Part shown: positions 9,658 through 19,926 of the stretch, in pieces
Layout of the letters: each line of letters starts with the position of its first letter
Position numbering within the stretch: position 1 is the stretch's first letter
Assembly: GCF_030758755.1 (NCBI RefSeq)
Contig: NZ_CP132387.1
Coordinates: 496,001-560,000 of the forward strand
DNA length: 64,000 bases
Direction: 5' to 3'
Source: Bartonella apihabitans
GTDB taxonomy: Bacteria > Pseudomonadota > Alphaproteobacteria > Rhizobiales > Rhizobiaceae
Program-made: the position numbers and the translations under genes
The notes under the pieces: model-generated
Seen by the model: only the letters and a program-made list of their open reading frames with translations
Told to the model about the DNA's origin: nothing
The model's database searches: none

Positions 9658-10602
9658 ATGTCTATATCAAAGCAAGAATCGCCTCAACCGCATATGCCGA
9701 TTGCTTCTCCGGCCGATGCGAATGACTATATAATTCTGTTAAAACCGCGGGTGATGTCACTTGTGGTCTTTACAGCTCTTGTCGGCATGATGGTTGCTCC
9801 CGAACCTATCAATCCGGTTTTAGGCTTTGTTGCGATTTTATGTATTGCTGTTGGCGGTGGAGCATCCGGTGCTTTGAATATGTGGTATGATGCCGACATT
9901 GATGCCATCATGAAACGCACCAGAAAACGTCCGATACCGGCTGGCAAGGTAACTGGCGGAGAAGTGCTGGTTTTCGGGCTTGTGCTTTCTGCCTTGTCAG
10001 TATTCACAATGGGCATTTTCATTAACTGGTTTTCGGCCGCATTCCTTGCCTTTACAATATTCTTTTATGTTGTGATTTATACAATGTGGCTGAAACGTTC
10101 GACACCGCAAAACATTGTTATTGGCGGTGCTGCCGGTGCTTTCCCTCCTATGATCGGCTGGGCAGCAGCAACAGGCACAATCAGTATCGAGAGCGTTATA
10201 TTATTCCTCATCATATTTATGTGGACCCCGCCGCATTTCTGGGCACTTTCGCTTTTTGTCACGACCGATTACGGGGAAGCGCATATCCCTATGATGCCTA
10301 ATGTGAAGGGTGAACGGTCGACCAAAAATCAGATATTGGTTTACGCGGTTCTCATGGCTCTTTGCGGTATCGCGCCTTATTTTTTAAGTTTTGCAGGCAT
10401 CACTTATGGAATTTTGTCAACGATTTTAGGTGTTATTTTTATCTATTATTCTTACGAGCTTTGGAAAACCGAACAACGTGAGCAAACAGTGGCAAAGGCA
10501 AAGAAATTGTTTTTCTTTTCGCTAATCTATCTCGCTGCACTCTTTGCTATATTACTCGTAGAATCGCTGGCTACTCGCCTCATAAGCTATTTGGGAGCGT
10601 GA
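9658..10602 (+). CDS. ctaB: Protoheme IX farnesyltransferase (heme O synthase)
   Basis: UbiA-type membrane prenyltransferase that adds a farnesyl group to protoheme, giving heme O for quinol oxidases and the precursor of heme A. The 314-residue protein has about nine membrane segments, the first Asp-rich loop [19 protein letters not shown] and the second active loop [21 protein letters not shown] coxF-like ORF follows three bases after its stop, as in intact alphaproteobacterial oxidase operons. With the aa3 subunit genes gone from the locus, a likely reason for keeping it is heme O supply for a bo3-type quinol oxidase encoded elsewhere; that is inference. Confidence 0.95.
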   Translation: MSISKQESPQPHMPIASPADANDYIILLKPRVMSLVVFTALVGMMVAPEPINPVLGFVAILCIAVGGGASGALNMWYDADIDAIMKRTRKRPIPAGKVTGGEVLVFGLVLSALSVFTMGIFINWFSAAFLAFTIFFYVVIYTMWLKRSTPQNIVIGGAAGAFPPMIGWAAATGTISIESVILFLIIFMWTPPHFWALSLFVTTDYGEAHIPMMPNVKGERSTKNQILVYAVLMALCGIAPYFLSFAGITYGILSTILGVIFIYYSYELWKTEQREQTVAKAKKLFFFSLIYLAALFAILLVESLATRLISYLGA

Positions 10603-10604
10603 CA

Positions 10605-10751
10605 ATGGACGAGCAAAAGCATCTTGACCAGATTGCACTTACAGAAATTCAAAAAAAAGCTCAGCGCCATCGGGCAAAAGGTTTGGCTATAGCACTTTTC
10701 CTATTCGTTCTTCTTGTATATGCAGCCACAATGGCGCATTTGAGTGCCTGA
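10605..10751 (+). CDS. CoxF-like small membrane protein
   Basis: A 48-residue ORF too short for usual gene calling. It starts with ATG three bases after the ctaB stop. It has a charged N-terminal half (MDEQKHLDQIALTEIQKK) and one membrane helix (LAIALFLFVLLVYAATMAH). Position directly after ctaB, size and topology match the CoxF protein found between ctaB and ctaG in alphaproteobacteria. No function is established for it that I can name. Here ctaG does not follow; ispH does. Confidence 0.75.
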   Translation: MDEQKHLDQIALTEIQKKAQRHRAKGLAIALFLFVLLVYAATMAHLSA

Positions 10752-10794
10752 ACGTTTCAAGCCTTAGGTTAAGGGCGCTTCTCAAGGACAGGTT

Positions 10795-11814
10795 ATGATA
10801 TCGAAACCACCATTAACAATTCGCCTCTGCGGACCGCGCGGCTTTTGTGCCGGTGTCGACAGAGCAATACAGATCGTCATTCTCGCTTTGAAAAAATATG
10901 GTGCGCCGGTCTATGTGCGTCATGAAATTGTGCATAATCGCTATGTTGTAGAAGGCTTGCAGGCGCGGGGCGCAATTTTTGTTGAAGAGCTTGATGAAAT
11001 CCCCGCCGAACATCATAATCAACCGGTTATTTTTTCAGCCCATGGTGTGCCGAAATCGGTACCTGAAACCGCACGATTGCAAAATCTTTTTTATCTTGAT
11101 GCAACCTGTCCGCTGGTTTCAAAAGTGCATAAACAGGCTATGCGTCACCAGCGCAACGGGCATCATGTCATTCTGATTGGCCATTCCGGTCATCCCGAAG
11201 TTATCGGGACTATGGGGCAGGTTGACCCGGGAACTGTAACTTTGATTGAAAATGTTGAGGATGCCGAAAATTATCAGCCATTGCCCGGTCAAAAACTCGG
11301 ATTTGTCAGCCAGACAACTTTGTCTGTGGAAGACACGGCTGAAATTATCGCTGTATTGAAACAGCGGTTCCCCGATATTGAACCACCGGCTGCTGAATCG
11401 ATTTGCTATGCAACGACCAATCGTCAGGAAGCTGTGAGGGCAGCCGCTCCCGGCAGTGACCTGTTTTTGATTGTCGGTGCTCCGAATTCGTCTAATTCCC
11501 GCCGTCTGGTAGAGGTTGCCGAACGCTTCGGAGCCAAACGTTCCTTGCTCGTGCAACGCGCAGCCGAAATAGACTTTGATCATTTGGATAATGTCCATAC
11601 GGTCAGTCTTTCTGCCGGCGCATCGGCACCGGAAATAATTGTTGATGAAATCATTACTGCATTCAGAAAACGTTATGATGTCACTATAGAAATTGCAGAA
11701 ACTGCGGTCGAAAATGAAACCTTTTTGGTCAACAGGGAATTGCGGGAAGTCGTGTTGACGCCGGAAGATATGGAATTTGTCAATGGCAAAGGAATTCCCG
11801 ATAAAGACAAGTGA
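10795..11814 (+). CDS. ispH: 4-hydroxy-3-methylbut-2-enyl diphosphate reductase
   Basis: Iron-sulfur reductase for the last step of the non-mevalonate pathway, giving IPP and DMAPP. The 339-residue protein shows the family motifs: PRGFCAGVDRAI with the first cluster cysteine, HEIVHNRYVV, DATCPLVSKVH with the second, GHPEVIGTMGQ, and CYATTNRQEAV with the third. Start ATG at 10795. It lies 43 bases after the coxF-like ORF and ahead of thrB, an order common in Hyphomicrobiales where ispH follows the oxidase assembly genes. Heme O synthesis by CtaB draws on the same isoprenoid pool. Confidence 0.97.
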   Translation: MISKPPLTIRLCGPRGFCAGVDRAIQIVILALKKYGAPVYVRHEIVHNRYVVEGLQARGAIFVEELDEIPAEHHNQPVIFSAHGVPKSVPETARLQNLFYLDATCPLVSKVHKQAMRHQRNGHHVILIGHSGHPEVIGTMGQVDPGTVTLIENVEDAENYQPLPGQKLGFVSQTTLSVEDTAEIIAVLKQRFPDIEPPAAESICYATTNRQEAVRAAAPGSDLFLIVGAPNSSNSRRLVEVAERFGAKRSLLVQRAAEIDFDHLDNVHTVSLSAGASAPEIIVDEIITAFRKRYDVTIEIAETAVENETFLVNRELREVVLTPEDMEFVNGKGIPDKDK

Positions 11815-11847
11815 CAAAAGCATCAACTTGCTCGCAAGGGGCGGATA

Positions 11848-12807
11848 ATGGCTGTTTATACCGATATCAATGAAGACGAATTAAGAGAATTTTTAAGTGA
11901 TTATTCGATTGGTGCGCTGCAATCCTATAGAGGTATTGCCGAAGGTGTCGAAAATTCGAATTTTATGCTTCATACAGAAGCTGGACGTTTTATCCTCACA
12001 CTCTTTGAAAAACGTGTCAAAAAAGAGGAACTGCCATTCTACCTCGAATTGATGAATCATCTTGCAGGTAAAGGAATTTCCTGCCCGAAGCCTGTCAAAC
12101 GTAAAGACGGAAAAATGATTGGCGAACTCGTGGGAAGGCCCGCCACCATTGTATCTTTTCTGGAAGGTGTCTGGCTCAGAAAGCCGAATGTCGAACATTG
12201 TCGGGAAGTCGGTAAAGGAATGGCAGAAATGCATCTGGCAGGGCTTGATTTTCCGCTTAAACGAAAAAATAGCCTTTCTATCGAAGCCTGGCGCCCATTA
12301 TGGAATTTGAGCCGTGGACGTGCGGAAGAATTGGCATCCGGCCTCGTCAAGGAAATTGACAGGGAACTCGACTATCTCGAAAGCAATTGGCCACATGATT
12401 TACCTCAAGGCGTCATTCATGCCGACCTCTTCAACGACAATGTTTTCTTTCTGAACGATCATATGTCCGGCATTATAGATTTCTATTTTGCATGTACCGA
12501 TATGCTTGTCTATGATCTTGTCATTGCCCTTAATGCCTGGTGTTTCGAACGCGATTATTCGTATAATGTCACAAAAAGCGAGGCGATGCTCAAAGCTTAT
12601 TGTGCTGTTCGTCCGCTTCAGCAAAACGAGATTGACAATATACTGGTTCTCGCCCGTGGGGCGGCGATCAGATTTTTCCTCACCCGCCTTTATGATTGGT
12701 TCAACACACCGGCAAATAGTCTGGTTGTAAAAAAGGATCCGCTCGAATATTGGCGGAAATTGAATTTTTTCAGAGACGTCATTAAACCGTCTGAAATCGG
12801 TCTCTAA
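11848..12807 (+). CDS. thrB: Homoserine kinase, APH-fold (ThrB type II)
   Basis: ATP-dependent kinase converting homoserine to O-phosphohomoserine for threonine synthesis. The 319-residue product belongs to the aminoglycoside-phosphotransferase-like fold typical of alphaproteobacterial ThrB, not the GHMP fold of E. coli. Visible motifs are the catalytic loop [13 protein letters not shown] and the metal motif [12 protein letters not shown]. It is followed 15 bases later by rnhA, a conserved pairing. Threonine synthase, the next pathway enzyme, is encoded at 19.9 kb on the other strand. Confidence 0.94.
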   Translation: MAVYTDINEDELREFLSDYSIGALQSYRGIAEGVENSNFMLHTEAGRFILTLFEKRVKKEELPFYLELMNHLAGKGISCPKPVKRKDGKMIGELVGRPATIVSFLEGVWLRKPNVEHCREVGKGMAEMHLAGLDFPLKRKNSLSIEAWRPLWNLSRGRAEELASGLVKEIDRELDYLESNWPHDLPQGVIHADLFNDNVFFLNDHMSGIIDFYFACTDMLVYDLVIALNAWCFERDYSYNVTKSEAMLKAYCAVRPLQQNEIDNILVLARGAAIRFFLTRLYDWFNTPANSLVVKKDPLEYWRKLNFFRDVIKPSEIGL

Positions 12808-12822
12808 ATCGCGGATGGTCCC

Positions 12823-13257
12823 TTGAAACAGGTCGAAATATTCACTGATGGCGCTTGTTCCGGCAATCCGGGACCGGGAGGTTGGGGAGTGCTCTTGCGC
12901 TGGAACGGGGTCACAAAAGAACTTTACGGCGGCGAAGCCGATACCACGAATAATCGTATGGAATTAACGGCTGCAATAAAGGCACTCAATGTGCTGAAAG
13001 AGTCCTGTAAAGTCGATCTCTATACTGATTCTGTCTATGTACGGAATGGCATTTCAAGCTGGATAGATAGCTGGAAGGCGAATAATTGGAAAACATCTGC
13101 AAAAAAACCGGTCAAGAATGCCGAGCTTTGGCAGCAATTGGATGAGGCGCGTTCGCGTCATAAAGTAAGCTGGCATTGGGTCAAAGGCCATGCAGGCCAC
13201 CCCGAAAACGAACGTTGTGACGAACTTGCCCGTAAGGGTGTTGCTGAAAACCGCTAA
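12823..13257 (+). CDS. rnhA: Ribonuclease HI
   Basis: Endonuclease cutting the RNA strand of RNA-DNA hybrids. The 144-residue protein has the four active-site acidic residues in [33 protein letters not shown] and NERCDELAR. The start is a TTG at 12823, since the residues after it (KQVEIFTDG) match the family N-terminus and the nearby ATG is out of frame. It closes the ispH-thrB-rnhA group and converges on the DsbD-like gene only 7 bases away. Confidence 0.95.
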   Translation: MKQVEIFTDGACSGNPGPGGWGVLLRWNGVTKELYGGEADTTNNRMELTAAIKALNVLKESCKVDLYTDSVYVRNGISSWIDSWKANNWKTSAKKPVKNAELWQQLDEARSRHKVSWHWVKGHAGHPENERCDELARKGVAENR

Positions 13258-13264
13258 ACGCTGT

Positions 13265-14074
13265 TCAATTTTTTTTATCAACGACCAATGTGCCGGTAAA
13301 GGCTATAGGTTCTGCATCAACGATATAAGTGATAGGCCGTGGGGAATTACTATTTTTTGAAATAATACGCGCTGAAAATATTATTTCATGAGCGCTTTTT
13401 TTTACAATTTCGGCAGGCCCGATTTCTTCCATTTTGCCATCAAGGAAAATTGCTTTTATCGTCTCGCCATCTATATGTTTCAAAGTTATGGTTATTGACT
13501 GTCCGTCTTCACGTGCAGAAATGTCAAGATTTCGAGGCTTGCTTTTCGGTAATTTATTTGCGGCCATAGCGAGAAGCGACGCTGGAAGCGGCGTTTTGTC
13601 ACTTACATCTGAAAAGTCGAATGGAATATTGACCGGAATACAGATTTCTTTGCATAAGCCTAAAGTGAACTGTCCTTTGAATGCTGCATTCTTCGTTTCT
13701 TTTTCAGCGCAAAATGGGAGCATTACCCCGCCTTTATAACCGATAGACCAATCATTACCGTCTATAAAGAGCTGAGGAACCGGAAATAAAATCTGGTAGT
13801 TTTTCGATGGTTGAAAGTCGAATTCTGGCGCCATGCCCGAACTCCCCGGATTTTGCCAATATGTTTTCCAACCCGGTTTGAGATCGACTTCTATTATTCC
13901 TTCAAAACGCTTGCTTTCTTTACCATTGTTCAGCGCAACACGCACACGCCCTCCATCAATTTCATGCCAGGGAGTGGCTAACAATTGAACAGGTGAATTT
14001 GTTTGTGCAAATGTCGGTAAAGATACAAACGAGGTGAAGACGAAAAAGGAAACCAGCTTTAAAAGAAAACGCAA
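13265..14074 (-). CDS. Periplasmic DsbD N-terminal-domain protein
   Basis: Predicted exported protein with the DsbD alpha-domain fold (DsbC/thiol-reductase-partner domain) but without the membrane and thioredoxin parts of full DsbD. The proposed start is TTG at 14074, preceded by GAGGATGGAGAA and giving a signal peptide RFLLKLVSFFVFTSF to about PTFAQ; an upstream TTG at 14122 would add charged residues ahead of it. The 269-residue product has PGWKTYWQNPG, a cysteine in PFCAEK and a pair in LGLCKEICIPV. A role in periplasmic thiol exchange is inferred; no partner gene is adjacent. Confidence 0.78.
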   Translation of the reverse strand: MRFLLKLVSFFVFTSFVSLPTFAQTNSPVQLLATPWHEIDGGRVRVALNNGKESKRFEGIIEVDLKPGWKTYWQNPGSSGMAPEFDFQPSKNYQILFPVPQLFIDGNDWSIGYKGGVMLPFCAEKETKNAAFKGQFTLGLCKEICIPVNIPFDFSDVSDKTPLPASLLAMAANKLPKSKPRNLDISAREDGQSITITLKHIDGETIKAIFLDGKMEEIGPAEIVKKSAHEIIFSARIISKNSNSPRPITYIVDAEPIAFTGTLVVDKKN

Positions 14075-14173
14075 TTCTCCATCCTCGTCATCAACTAACA
14101 ATTTATACAAGAGTTTTGTCAAAAAACTTCACTTTTTTCTTGCAACTCGTCAATGTACGATTACTTTTAAATT

Positions 14174-14776
14174 ATGGATAAAATTAGCACAATGAAAAAA
14201 CGCGACGGCTTTTTAAATGGCCATCTGCTTATTGCGATGCCGGGTATGGGAGATGAACGTTTTGCCCACGCGGTTATCTATATTTGTGCGCACTCTGACG
14301 AGGGCGCTATGGGGATTATGTTAAACCGGCGTAAGGACCTGAAATTTCCTGATCTTCTTTTACAGCTTGGCATTATTAATGCCGCTCAGGCTATCCATCT
14401 GCCGGAACCGATAAAACTTTTTCCGGTGAGAAATGGCGAACCTGTCGATCGTTCGCGCGGGTTTGTCCTTCATACAGATGATTATGCATGCCGGACAACT
14501 ATTCCTGTGACCCGTGATATCTGTCTGACATCGACAACAGATGTCTTGAAGGCAATGAGTATTGGCAAAGGGCCGCAACGCGCAATTATTGCACTCGGAT
14601 ATGCCGGCTGGGCAGGTGGTCAACTTGAAGCGGAAATCGCTGCCAATGGCTGGCTGACAAGCCCGGTTGATGCCGATTTCCTGTTTGCTCAGGATTTCGA
14701 CCATCAATATGAACAAAGCCTGAAGAAGATGGGTATCGACCCGACATTTCTCGTCGGACAGGCAGGACATGCTTGA
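14174..14776 (+). CDS. YqgE/AlgH family protein
   Basis: Cytoplasmic protein of the UPF0301/DUF179 (YqgE/AlgH) family, of unknown molecular role. The 200-residue sequence contains [13 protein letters not shown], the AMGIMLNRR motif and [15 protein letters not shown], all typical of the family. ATG at 14174 or 14192 are both possible starts. It is divergent from the DsbD-N gene and converges with the GGDEF/EAL gene. The roughly 250 bases after its stop hold no gene. Confidence 0.88.
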   Translation: MDKISTMKKRDGFLNGHLLIAMPGMGDERFAHAVIYICAHSDEGAMGIMLNRRKDLKFPDLLLQLGIINAAQAIHLPEPIKLFPVRNGEPVDRSRGFVLHTDDYACRTTIPVTRDICLTSTTDVLKAMSIGKGPQRAIIALGYAGWAGGQLEAEIAANGWLTSPVDADFLFAQDFDHQYEQSLKKMGIDPTFLVGQAGHA

Positions 14777-15030
14777 AAAAGACATGTGGCAGAAGCGAAA
14801 ATCTTTTTATTGTTCGGAAGCCCGTTTCAGCGAGTTTCTAAAAAAATTTGAAAAAACAACTTAATTTTTAAGGAAATCGGAGAGGCACTCCATAGGCTTT
14901 TCATTATTTTTGTGCCGATTATACTCTTCCGATAACCTCACTCTATCCTTTTAACCTGACCGGCTTTTTATCCCTTTGATGAGGTGAACCGGCCGGATGA
15001 TCGTGAACATATATTTCAGTAATTAAGGCC

Positions 15031-17911
15031 TTAAATTCCGGCTTTCGGATGTTTCGTGACAAGAGTGATAAGCTCTTCAACGCCCACCGGTTCGGTAAAT
15101 ACATTGCTTTGAACAAATTCGCAGCCTTCTTCACGCAACATAACGGCTTCGTTTTCCTTTTCGACCCCCTCGGCGATCACTTTCAGCTCGAGATCATGGG
15201 CCATTGTAATGATGGATTTCAACACCAGACGTTTCTTCGAACTATCGACTTCCAGAAGTGAACGATCGAGTTTTATCATATCGAATGGATAACGTAAGAG
15301 AAAGGCGAGAGAAGAATAGCCGGTACCGAAATTGTCGAGTGCAAGTCCGATGCCGAGTGCTTTGATCTTTTCAAGAAGATTGGATGATTGCTCGGGATTT
15401 TCTATCAGAATGGATTCTGACATTTCCATCATCAAGCGTCCCTTATTGACAGGATTGCGCATCAAAATTGCTTTCAATTCATTGATCAGTTCCTGATGAA
15501 CCATCTCTGCGCTCGGTATATTGACTGAAATAAAGAAGGATTGTTTCGGAAAACGATCCTGAATATGAGCGAGGTCTTCAACAACAGTTGACATAGCAAA
15601 TTTCGCAAGCGGCATGACGACTTGCTCACTTTCTGCCGTGTGAATGAAATCGACGGCCGACAAGTTGCCATGGCGGGGATGGTGCCATTCCATCAGCGCT
15701 TCAAAACCGACGATTTGTCCGTCATTGAGGTCAAGAACCGGATGGTAAAGCACTTTGATTTCGTTGCGTTGAAGCGCATAACGAATATCATTGCCCATGC
15801 TGTTACGCTCAAGCCCCAAAGTGCGGAAATTGGGACGGAAAGGTTCTATTTTATTGCCACCAGCTTTTTTGGCGTAAATCATCGCGAGTTCTGCGTCACT
15901 CAACATATCTTCGGCATTCGAATTGCCTTCGGTCCATGTGATGAGGCCGATAGATGCGGATAACTTGACTTCGCGTTCTGAAAAAATAATAGGAGCGGCA
16001 ACTGTTCTTTGCAATTGGTCAGCGAATGCTGCAATTTTGGCAGGATCGGTCTGGCTTGTGAGGACGATTGCAAAACGATCTGTCGAGAGGCGCGAAAGTG
16101 TATCTTCGGGTGTAATAAGGCGCCAGACGGCGCGCAATTGTCAGCAGAAATGTGTCACCGACCGACATGCCGAATTGATAATTTATATTACGAAAACCAT
16201 CAAAATCGATAACGAATACAGTCGGTCTGATCGGCCGACCTGCCACAGCAAGATTGACAAAAGTTTGCAGGTGATCAAGGAAAAGCTGCTGATTGGGCAA
16301 GCCTGTCAAATTATCATGGACAGAGTCTTGCAATAATCTTTCTTCCGCTTTCTTGTGATCGGTAACATTGACAAGTGTTCCCACCACCCGCACAATTTCT
16401 CCGTCAGAACCGATGACTGGTCTGGCTCTTAATGCAAACCAATAATAGTGTCCGTCGCCGGAACGCAAACGCAATGTTTGGTCAATCCGGCCTTTGCGGG
16501 TATCGAGAATCATATCGAGTATCGCACGAAAGCGATCCCGATCGTCGCTGTGCAAAGCTTCAACCCAGTTGCGGATTGTTCCATTCAATTCTCCCGCAGT
16601 GGAACCGAGATAAATCGAAAGATCGGGATTGATAACCACACGGTCACGTCTCACATCCCAATCCCAGACAATGTCGCCCGCTCCCATAACCGCAAGAGCC
16701 TGCCTTTCAAGATCGGAAAATATGCCTTGATGGAACGCGCCACCTGAAAACGCATGTTGCATAACCGTAAAGGCAATAAGAAGAACGATGAGAACCAGTC
16801 CGCCGGCAAGTGCAGGTTGAACAATATCATTATCAAGCTTGCCGGTTACACACACATAAGCTCCGCAAAGCCAAAAGATAATCAGAAGCCATGTCGGTAT
16901 CAACATAATGGCACGGTCGTAGCCGCGGATAGAAAGATAGCCAATGAGAACAATACCGAGTAGGGCGGTCAATCCGAAGGAAAGTCTGGCAATACCGGCT
17001 GCTCTTGTCGGGTCATAGACCGCGAAAGCTCCGAGTGCGCATAAAGCGATTATCCAGGCCGCCGCGCCATAGCTGAAATGGTAATGCCAGCGGTTTAAGT
17101 GGAGATAGGTAAAGAGAAAGATAAAGAGAGACGCAGCCAGTGCCACTTCCGTTGCCGCTCGCCACATCGGTTCGGTTTGCGCCGAGATAACGAATAATTT
17201 GTTCAAAAAATTGAAATCGATGCCGATATAGGCAAGCACTGCCCAGGCGACTGCTGCTGTTGCCGGAAAAAGGCCGGTTCCCCGCACCACAAAAAGAACA
17301 CTCAAGAGGAGGGCGAGAAGTCCGGAGATGCCAAGCAAAATACCGTGGTAGAGCGTATAAGAGTTAATTGTATCCTTATAAGCTTCCGGTTCCCACAAAT
17401 AGACCTGTGGCAGTTTTGATGAACCAAGTTCGGCAACCAGTGTGACAACCGCCCCCGGATTGATGGTAATTCTAAAAACATCCGAATCAGGACTGGATTG
17501 CCTATCAAGAGCAAAACCTTCAGACGGGGTGATAGATTGAATGCGCACCGAACCAAGATCGGGCCATAACAGGCCGGATCCTGCCATCCGATAATGCGGT
17601 GTAACAATCAGGCGGTCAATCTGGTCGTCGGTGGGGTTGGCTATGGCAAAAACCGCCCAGTCACTTTCTGCGTGGTCGCCATTGCCCTGCATTTCGATAC
17701 GCCGAACAATACCATCCGGTCCGGCCGCCGTCGATGTTTGAAAAGTGTTCCCCTTGATGTGGTGGATTTCGACAGCGCGGGATAAATCAAGTGCGGTATC
17801 TTGCGAAGATATTTTGACGGGTTCAACAGACAATGCCGACTGGCACAACAGGGCGATCATCCCCAGTGTCCAGAATATAAAAATAGATACGGTCTTGCCT
17901 ATAATCTTCAC
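15031..17911 (-). pseudogene. GGDEF-EAL membrane signalling protein, frameshifted
   Basis: Encodes a roughly 960-residue c-di-GMP-type regulator in two frames. The first, from a GTG at 17911 (GAGG upstream), covers a signal sequence, a periplasmic domain, about seven membrane helices, a PAS domain and the start of GGDEF, ending at 16019. The second (15031 to about 16137) continues GGDEF and EAL. The switch lies near 16125, between IARRL and RLITPEDTL, and equals one extra or two missing bases. Both catalytic domains look degenerate: GGDEF is STDRF, and the EAL metal motif DDFGTG is DNFGTG although EAL itself is kept. It follows the acetyltransferase in the usual thrC-M16-GNAT-GGDEF/EAL order. 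Before the frameshift it was probably a binding or sensing protein, not an active cyclase. Confidence 0.85.
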
Positions 17912-17923
17912 AACGCCTCACTT

Positions 17924-18536
17924 TCAAATTGACTTTATTGGTCTTTCGGTTTCCAGCAAAGAATAGAGGTAATGATCCTGCCATTCACCGTGAATTTTAA
18001 CATAAGCCCGCATCAGACCTTCTCTGACGAAACCACATTTCTCCAATAAAGCAATGGAACGTGTATTTGTCGGAACAGAGGCAGCTTGCAGACGATGTAA
18101 TTTGAGCTGTTGAAAAGAAAAATCAATCATCAGTTCCAAACTTTCATGCATAAAACCGTAGCCAATATTTCTCTCCGCACCAGTAACCGATCTCGCCTGA
18201 TTGTACGACCCCACGTCGAATGTTTCCGAGGCTTATTCCTCCGATAAGATGGTTTGTTTCGTTTGAAAACACGAAAAATACAAAAAATTGGCCATTTTTG
18301 CGACCTTCAATATAACGGTCGAGATGCGATTTATAACGGATAAGCGTATGGGCATCAGCCGGCCAAAGTGGTTCCCAAGGTTCCAGAAACGCACGGCTTT
18401 CGGTTCTCAGAGTTGCCCATTCCTGATAATCATCGAGCATAGGAAAACGCAGATAGATATGTTCCGCCTTCAAATTCGGGAGGCGGATTTTTTCCTGTTG
18501 TCTATGCGGCTGTCGCCGGAAGGGCATTTTGAACAT
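17924..18536 (-). pseudogene. RimJ-type GNAT acetyltransferase, frameshifted
   Basis: N-acetyltransferase of the GNAT/RimJ family, which acetylates protein N-termini such as ribosomal proteins. The N-terminal part (18536 to about 18168) has RFPMLDDYQEWATLR, FLEPWEP and EIGYWCGEKY; the C-terminal part in another frame has GYGFMHESLELM, RLQAASVPTNTRSI and LEKCGFVREGLMR, the acetyl-CoA and acceptor regions. Restoring two bases at about 18165 gives GEKY-IGYGFM, matching family spacing exactly, so a two-base deletion is the simplest event. It sits between the M16 peptidase and GGDEF/EAL genes on the same strand. If the sequence is right, the product loses half its acetyl-CoA site. Confidence 0.85.
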
Positions 18537-18559
18537 GCCATTGCCTTTCTGGCCGAACC

Positions 18560-19846
18560 TTAATAAGGACGCCGTCCGGCTCCCGAGGATAGAGCCGCGA
18601 CAAGATCACCATAACTCATAATTGGCCCGATTGCTCCCACTGCTGCCAATGTCGGTTTTGAATCAATAAATAAGCGTTCAGCCAAATCGGTCAATCTGTC
18701 AACAGTCAAAAGTGACAGACGTTCCAATGTCTCGGATGCCGGAATAGGACGACCATAAAGCAACATTTGCCTTGCAATCGTTTCGGCCCGGCTTGACGGA
18801 CTTTCTTGCGACATAATAAGACCGGCACGATATTGTTCGCGTGCACGATCAAGTTCTTTCTGGTCTATCTTTTCGCTGACCTTATAAAGCTGGTCCAGAA
18901 TAACGGGGATAAGGTCGCTAAGGCCGTCTTCGCTTGAAGCGGCATGAACGCCGAATAGCCCGATATCCGAAAATCCCCAATGAAAAGCGTAAATCGAATA
19001 ACAAAGCCCGCGTTTTTCACGCACTTCCTGAAATAAACGTGAAGACATCCCGCCACCGAGAATGATGGATAGTATTTGGGAAGCGTAATAATCGCGAATA
19101 TGATAGGCACGCCCTTCAAATCCCAAAAGCACCTGCGCATCTTTGAGATTTCGATATTCACGGAAATCGCCGCCAACATAATTGGCAAGATCGGCAAGGG
19201 GTGCCGGTGAATGGGCGCGATAACTGCCAAGCCGTTTTTCAACTTCTTTCACAAATGCCTGATGGTCAACGGCGCCTGTTGCCACAAAAATCATCCTGTC
19301 GGCGCTATAATGCTCGTTCATAAAATTCCGCAAATTATCGGAGGTCAATGCACGAACGGACTGGGCCGTGCCGAGAATCGGTCTGCCTATTGTTTGATGG
19401 CGGAATGCTGTTTCCGTAAAATGGTCGAACACAATATCTTCGGGCATGTCATTTGCAGCACCGATTTCTTGCAAAACAACCTGTTTTTCGCGTTCGAGCT
19501 CACCTTCGTCGAATTTCGGGGAAGTAATAATGTCGGCAAGAATATCGACAGCAAGGGGTACGTCATTTTTTAGTACACGTGCATAATATGCTGTGGTTTC
19601 AACGCTTGTTGCCGCATTGATTTCTCCGCCTACATCCTCGATCTCGGCAGCAATTTCATAGGCAGAGCGGTTTGCAGTGCCTTTGAAAGCCATGTGTTCG
19701 AGCATATGGGCAACGCCATGCTCGTCATATGTTTCGTTACGAGAGCCGGATTTTACCCAGATGCCGAGTGCAACACTCTCGATCTGGGGCATGGTATGCG
19801 TGACGATTGTCAAACCATTGCCAAGTCGGCTGATTTCTACACACAT
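18560..19846 (-). CDS. M16 family zinc peptidase (mitochondrial processing peptidase-like)
   Basis: Inverzincin-type metallopeptidase related to the beta subunit of mitochondrial processing peptidase. The 428-residue protein has the inverted zinc motif HMLEH in GVAHMLEHMAFKGT, the downstream glutamate region around ETTAYYARV, and the second half with GGGMSSRLFQEVREKRGLCYS. ATG at 19846 follows GAAGGAG. It is downstream of thrC with an 80-base gap, an arrangement conserved in Hyphomicrobiales. Cellular substrates are not known from sequence. Confidence 0.92.
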   Translation of the reverse strand: MCVEISRLGNGLTIVTHTMPQIESVALGIWVKSGSRNETYDEHGVAHMLEHMAFKGTANRSAYEIAAEIEDVGGEINAATSVETTAYYARVLKNDVPLAVDILADIITSPKFDEGELEREKQVVLQEIGAANDMPEDIVFDHFTETAFRHQTIGRPILGTAQSVRALTSDNLRNFMNEHYSADRMIFVATGAVDHQAFVKEVEKRLGSYRAHSPAPLADLANYVGGDFREYRNLKDAQVLLGFEGRAYHIRDYYASQILSIILGGGMSSRLFQEVREKRGLCYSIYAFHWGFSDIGLFGVHAASSEDGLSDLIPVILDQLYKVSEKIDQKELDRAREQYRAGLIMSQESPSSRAETIARQMLLYGRPIPASETLERLSLLTVDRLTDLAERLFIDSKPTLAAVGAIGPIMSYGDLVAALSSGAGRRPY

Positions 19847-19926
19847 ACGTGCGAAACTCCTTCATTCAAAACTTCAATAAAAAACCACATTATGCGTTGT
19901 CTGTCTTTTAGAAAAAATGAACAGGG

